From the NCBI GenBank assembly GCA_021323255.1, contig JAJTCL010000008.1, positions 1-39,290 of the forward strand: a DNA stretch of 39,290 nucleotides, written 5' to 3'. The translations under genes and the position numbers were made by a program. Shown one piece after another: positions 36,100 through 39,290 of the stretch (positions within the stretch are counted from its first letter, which is position 1; each line of letters begins with the position of its first letter). The notes below the pieces were generated by a model. The model had not been told where the DNA came from. It saw only the letters and a list, made by a program, of their open reading frames with translations, and did not search any database. The stretch comes from Propionibacteriaceae bacterium (GTDB lineage: Bacteria; Actinomycetota; Actinomycetes; Propionibacteriales; Propionibacteriaceae).

Positions 36100-37332
36100 A
36101 TGCGGGTGCCTACGATCTCGCTCGGCACGCTGCTCAAGCGCGTCGTGCTGGCCGTGGCCGCAGTGCAGGGGGCTACTTTACTCGCCTTGGTGGTGGTCGA
36201 CTATCGGCGAAAGAAGCTCCGCAAGCCGGCGACCTTCCCGCGACTTCCGCCCGGCTCGGTCACGGTGGGCGGCTCCGAGGTCACCGTCTACACCTACGGC
36301 GAAGACCTCTATCGCGACATGCTGAACGCCATCGGTCAAGCCAAGTCGCGGATCTTCTTCGAGAGTTTCATCTGGAAGAGCGACGCCGTCGGCCAGGCGT
36401 TCAAGGATGCGCTGATCGAAGCAGCCAATCGCGGCGTCAAGGTCTACGTCGTCTTCGACGAGTTCGCCAACCTGGTAGTGCCACGCTCCTTTTTTGTCTT
36501 CCCGAAGAACATCGCAGTACGGCGCCACCCACTGATCGCATCCGGTTTTCGTTTCCCGCGCAACACCGGCCGTGACCACCGCAAACTGCTAGTGGTCGAC
36601 GACCTCGTCGCGTTCATCGGCGGCTACAACATCGGGAGCCTGTACGCGACCGATTGGCGCGATACTCACGCGCGACTCACCGGCGACATCGTGTGGGACG
36701 TGCAGAACGCCTTCATTGACTTCTGGAATCTCTGGTCCGGGCGGCGCCGCGCCGCGTTGCCCGATTTCGGCAGCGCTACCTGGCAGCCGGACATTCGGAT
36801 CCACCGAAACATGCCGCGCAACATGGTTTATCCCATTCGCGGAATGTATCTGAGTGCCATCGACCGGGCGTCCCACCACATCTACCTGACACACGCGTAC
36901 TTCATCCCCGACCAGGACATCCTGCACGCCTTGGTGCGAGCTGCACGTAGGGGCGTGGACGTACGAATCATCATTCCCGCCGAGTCCAACCACATCGTGG
37001 CTGACTGGCTCTCCCGCGGCTTCTACAGCCAGCTGCTCCGCAACGGCGTACGGCTGTTTTTGTATCAAGGCGCCATGGTGCACGCGAAGACCGCCACTAT
37101 CGACAGTCAGTGGTCGACGATCGGCACCGCAAACATCGACCGGATTAGCCTGATGGGCAACTACGAGATCAACATGGAGGTCTTCAATCCCGCGGTAGCG
37201 CGGCAGATGGAGGAGATCTTCTCGATCGACTCCTCCAACACCATCGAGCTGACCTTGGCCGACTGGCAGCGGCGGCATGCCATGGTGAAGTTCTCCGAGA
37301 CCGTGCTGACCCCGCTGCGCCCCCTCCTTTGA
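36100..37332 (+). CDS. Phospholipase D-like protein / cardiolipin synthase
   Basis: 410 aa from ATG 36100; a TTG at 36049 is in frame but adds unlikely sequence. One N-terminal membrane helix (VVLAVAAVQGATLLALVVVD) precedes two PLD domains. HKD motif 1 is GRDHRKLLVVDDLVAFIGG and motif 2 is VHAKTATIDSQWSTIGTANI. Both have the His, Lys and Asp. The layout fits bacterial cardiolipin synthases, with one rather than two helices. Activity on phosphatidylglycerol is inferred. It starts 142 bp from the divergent pcrA gene. Confidence 0.88.
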   Translation: MRVPTISLGTLLKRVVLAVAAVQGATLLALVVVDYRRKKLRKPATFPRLPPGSVTVGGSEVTVYTYGEDLYRDMLNAIGQAKSRIFFESFIWKSDAVGQAFKDALIEAANRGVKVYVVFDEFANLVVPRSFFVFPKNIAVRRHPLIASGFRFPRNTGRDHRKLLVVDDLVAFIGGYNIGSLYATDWRDTHARLTGDIVWDVQNAFIDFWNLWSGRRRAALPDFGSATWQPDIRIHRNMPRNMVYPIRGMYLSAIDRASHHIYLTHAYFIPDQDILHALVRAARRGVDVRIIIPAESNHIVADWLSRGFYSQLLRNGVRLFLYQGAMVHAKTATIDSQWSTIGTANIDRISLMGNYEINMEVFNPAVARQMEEIFSIDSSNTIELTLADWQRRHAMVKFSETVLTPLRPLL

Positions 37333-37462
37333 GCCCGAAGTAGGCGCACCGAGGGATGGTCGGCGCCTTATGCCCCCAATAACTGACACGCGTTCTCACG
37401 ACACGCGGTGCAGATGCCAGCTGAGTGTGACTGGCGTCAGCTTCTAAGAGATCTCGAATCCA

Positions 37463-37903
37463 TCATTCGCGGATCGGCGGCACACCAGTCAAAGTCGCGG
37501 CCTTGATCAGGGTGCGCAAGGCGGGGTCGTGGACCTGCTCAAGTGAGGTGATCCGCAGGCTACGCATGGTGAGAGAGCCCCCGACCTGCCTGCCACCAGC
37601 CTCAGGCAGCAGCCCGCGCGGATCAGGCAGCTCGCCGCCGTGATAGAAGCCCAGGGTGACATGCCGCTGGAACGGCATCAAATACGCGAACTGCTCGGTG
37701 AACTTCTTCGGCCCTGTTCCCCAGCCGACCGAGCCCTGCCGTGGCCACACGACTTCGACCGTTTGCGGCAGCACATCGTAGATCAAGTCGCGAACCGCTC
37801 GTGCGAGCTCCTGGATGGCATCGGATGACTCCGCGATGATCTCGGCAAAGGCAGCGTCGTCCTCTCGGCCCCGATCATTGACGCGTCCTGCCGGCTCAGC
37901 CAT
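37463..37903 (-). CDS. DUF1801 domain protein
   Basis: 146 aa. ATG 37901-37903 is preceded by GGGAG with five-base spacing; an in-frame extension upstream has no family sequence. The DUF1801 core is recognisable: VEVVWPRQGSVGWGTGPKK, then YLMPFQRHVTLGFYHGGELP and a C-terminal RSLRITSLEQVHDPALRTL. The family (YdhG-like fold) has no assigned enzymatic role. A second, more distant DUF1801 gene lies 42 bp upstream in the same direction. Confidence 0.83.
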   Translation of the reverse strand: MAEPAGRVNDRGREDDAAFAEIIAESSDAIQELARAVRDLIYDVLPQTVEVVWPRQGSVGWGTGPKKFTEQFAYLMPFQRHVTLGFYHGGELPDPRGLLPEAGGRQVGGSLTMRSLRITSLEQVHDPALRTLIKAATLTGVPPIRE

Positions 37904-37945
37904 ATGGTCTCCCTGGTCGGTTCGGGTGAGCATCGCCTAGCGCAA

Positions 37946-38317
37946 CTACTGCTTGGACTGCTCCTCGAGTCGGGCTCGGATGATCTTCTCCACGAGCTCC
38001 CTCGGAAGGGGCTGATCAGCGCTGAAGTGGATCGTGGCTCCGGAGACTTTGTGTGTTTTGGTGATCTCATCCTTCATCGCTTTGGCGAGCTGAGGGCTCA
38101 TGGTGAAGAAGGACAAGTGGTTCTGCTGAGCAGCGAAGCCGACCAGGTCCGGCCGCACCGCGAAGATCACCGCCCCTCCGTAGGAGATTCGCTCCTGCAC
38201 ATCCGGCACTGACGCCTTGATCAACTGCCGTAATTCTTCGAGAGTCTTTCGCTCCTGGTCCGGCAGCGCCGCCAGGTAGCCGTCCACCGCTTCCGGGTCA
38301 TCCTTGCTTCGTGGCAT
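37946..38317 (-). CDS. DUF1801 / YdhG-like protein
   Basis: 123 aa from ATG 38317. It contains the family features DGYLAALPDQERKTLEELRQ, ERISYGGAVIF, NHLSFFTMSP and a C-terminal helix LPRELVEKIIRARLEE. Relatives include proteins annotated as iron chaperones by weak similarity to frataxin; that function should not be assumed. Likely cotranscribed with the following DUF1801 gene. Confidence 0.85.
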   Translation of the reverse strand: MPRSKDDPEAVDGYLAALPDQERKTLEELRQLIKASVPDVQERISYGGAVIFAVRPDLVGFAAQQNHLSFFTMSPQLAKAMKDEITKTHKVSGATIHFSADQPLPRELVEKIIRARLEEQSKQ

Positions 38318-38359
38318 CCGGTTCGGAACCTCCGCTCGATGTTCCTGATCAGCGGCCGG

Positions 38360-38545
38360 TCAGACGTTGGCCGATTCCAACGCTACTTCGCCGCTTGGCA
38401 CCGCAGCCCTCCGCCTGGAGCGCACCGCGGCGAGATAGAGGCCAGCAGCTGTGACCAGCAGGACAGCGATTAGATCGGAACCCTCGCCACATCGGGGACC
38501 TCTAGTGCGCTGAGGTGCGTGCGGGTGTTGGTCACTCAACTCCAT
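38360..38545 (-). CDS. Small putative membrane protein overlapping the Rrf2 gene
   Basis: 61 aa frame starting at ATG 38545 and overlapping the Rrf2 gene's stop by 10 bp. It has one hydrophobic stretch, LIAVLLVTAAGLYLAA, followed by arginines (VRSRRRAAVP), compatible with one membrane helix and a cytoplasmic positive end. The N-terminus (His/Pro/Arg-rich) is not convincing, and the overlap could be accidental. No family recognised. Confidence 0.35.
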   Translation of the reverse strand: MELSDQHPHAPQRTRGPRCGEGSDLIAVLLVTAAGLYLAAVRSRRRAAVPSGEVALESANV

Positions 38546-38982
38546 GCGGAGGGGTTCGCGACCAAAGTGGCAACCGGCTTCGGCATCTCGCCAGAAACCA
38601 CATGCGCAAGCGTGACGCCCTCCAGAATCGCCCGTTCCGAAGCCCGCAAAGCTATCCAGACCTCCTGCAGTGCCGCTGCCGATCCGACGTAGGCCAAGTT
38701 CTCTGGCCGACTGCCGCGCACGTTGGCTAGCTCGCCGTCAAGGGCCCGGATCACATCGGCGATGCTGATCGTCCCAGCCGGCCTTGCCAGGCGATACCCA
38801 CCCTCGGGCCCGCGTTGGCTGCGCAGCAGTCCCGTGCGCCGCAGCTCACCGAGGATGCTCTCCAGGTATTTGTTGGGGAGACGCTGCGCTTCGGCGAGCT
38901 GCTCCACGGTACGCGGCGCGTCGGCGGCGGCCAGCTCCGACATCGCCCGGAGCGCGTAGTCCACTCGAGCCGAAAGCCTCAT
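38536..38982 (-). CDS. Rrf2-family transcriptional regulator lacking cysteines
   Basis: 148 aa. ATG 38982 is preceded by AGAGGGG with nine-base spacing. The winged-helix domain starts MRLSARVDYALRAM and includes LPNKYLESILGELRRTGLL and the wing SQRGPEGGYRLARP. IADVIRALDGELANVRGSRP is the dimer helix. There is not one cysteine, so it cannot hold the Fe-S cluster of IscR/NsrR/RsrR. It may instead be of the CymR-like type that works through a partner or small molecule. The target is unknown. Confidence 0.9.
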   Translation of the reverse strand: MRLSARVDYALRAMSELAAADAPRTVEQLAEAQRLPNKYLESILGELRRTGLLRSQRGPEGGYRLARPAGTISIADVIRALDGELANVRGSRPENLAYVGSAAALQEVWIALRASERAILEGVTLAHVVSGEMPKPVATLVANPSAWS

Positions 38983-39041
38983 CCGAGCAGACCCCTCTTA
39001 CCACCACAATCTCCGGTCACGGCTTCACCTCACGATCGACC

Positions 39042-39290
39042 TTACTGCCACAACACAGCGACTGCGGCGCTGGTCAGCGTGAGGCCGCCGATCAGCCCCC
39101 AGAGCCCACGCGGGATGGAGGCGAACTTCCGGTTCTTCACCACCAGCAGTACTACCAAACCCGTCAACAGGAGCTTAAGGGCGATCTTGACGTGGTTCAC
39201 CGGAGTGGGGCCGATCTCCTCCAGCCAGACCAGCGCCACACCTGTGATCAAAAGCGTCAGGGACCCGTGCAGCATCGCTGCATTGACCTC
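39042..39290 (-). CDS. Membrane protein, 3' part (5' end beyond window)
   Basis: The reading frame is open to the right edge, with EVNAAMLHGSLTLLITG at the boundary, so the ATG at 39275 is probably internal. Visible are three hydrophobic segments: LHGSLTLLITGVALVWL, IALKLLLTGLVVLLVV and LWGLIGGLTLTSAAVAVL. It ends with VLWQ at 39042. I do not recognise the family. It lies 59 bp upstream of the Rrf2 gene in the same direction. Confidence 0.7.
   Translation of the reverse strand, partial: EVNAAMLHGSLTLLITGVALVWLEEIGPTPVNHVKIALKLLLTGLVVLLVVKNRKFASIPRGLWGLIGGLTLTSAAVAVLWQ

Overview
The window is 39,290 bp of GC-rich bacterial chromosome with the gene content of an actinobacterium, most likely of the order Propionibacteriales. 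The reasons are codon use, the actinobacterial neighbourhood sucCD / perM-purN-purH / folD-DUF3017 / mdh, a B12-dependent acyl-CoA mutase split into two subunits, many GTG starts, and short dispersed repeats such as CCTGAGCCTGTCGAAGG. The genus assignment is inference.

Layout. 1-4410 (minus): metG (3' end outside the window), then the nucleoside-salvage pair cdd-add with overlapping start and stop, and an M20 amidohydrolase. 4475-6112 (minus): large subunit of a methylmalonyl-CoA-mutase-type enzyme. 6202-9383: an APH-fold kinase and, divergently, a CPA1 Na+/H+ antiporter carrying a C-terminal UBP-type zinc finger. 9422-15441: trpS, a CNNM/CorC membrane protein, a double-GNAT protein, a frame-disrupted RskA-type anti-sigma factor and a UDP-glucose dehydrogenase. 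15451-16526: a broken DUF559/AbiEi-like gene bounded on each side by near-identical long palindromes. 16530-20779: icd, a small P-loop kinase, mdh and two DUF4190-like proline-rich membrane proteins, the first frame-disrupted. 20796-25409 (minus): operon perM-purN-purH-folD-DUF3017. 25561-27291: a divergent single-pass protein with two PknH-like sensor domains. 27313-30177: sucCD, then the detached B12-binding mutase subunit. 30210-33522: a lipase and two paralogous M23 endopeptidases, the first behind a hairpin-rich leader. 33540-35957: pcrA/uvrD. 36100-39290: a phospholipase D/cardiolipin synthase, two DUF1801 proteins, an Rrf2 regulator, a tiny membrane ORF and the 3' end of a membrane-protein gene.

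How it fits together. icd, sucCD and mdh cover three TCA-cycle steps. The split mutase feeds methylmalonyl-CoA into, or draws it from, the succinyl-CoA pool next to sucCD. purN/purH/folD form a one-carbon/purine unit that travels with perM, a cell-division and persistence protein in mycobacteria. The M23 peptidases, PerM and the PknH-like sensor protein form an envelope and division neighbourhood that matches M. tuberculosis Rv0949-Rv0957.

The most unusual part is the palindrome-bounded DUF559 unit at 15451-16526, which looks like an inserted cassette between ugd and icd. Three non-essential genes (anti-sigma factor, DUF559, DUF4190) are frame-disrupted while every housekeeping gene is intact. 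No tRNA, rRNA, CRISPR array or conventional IS element was seen.
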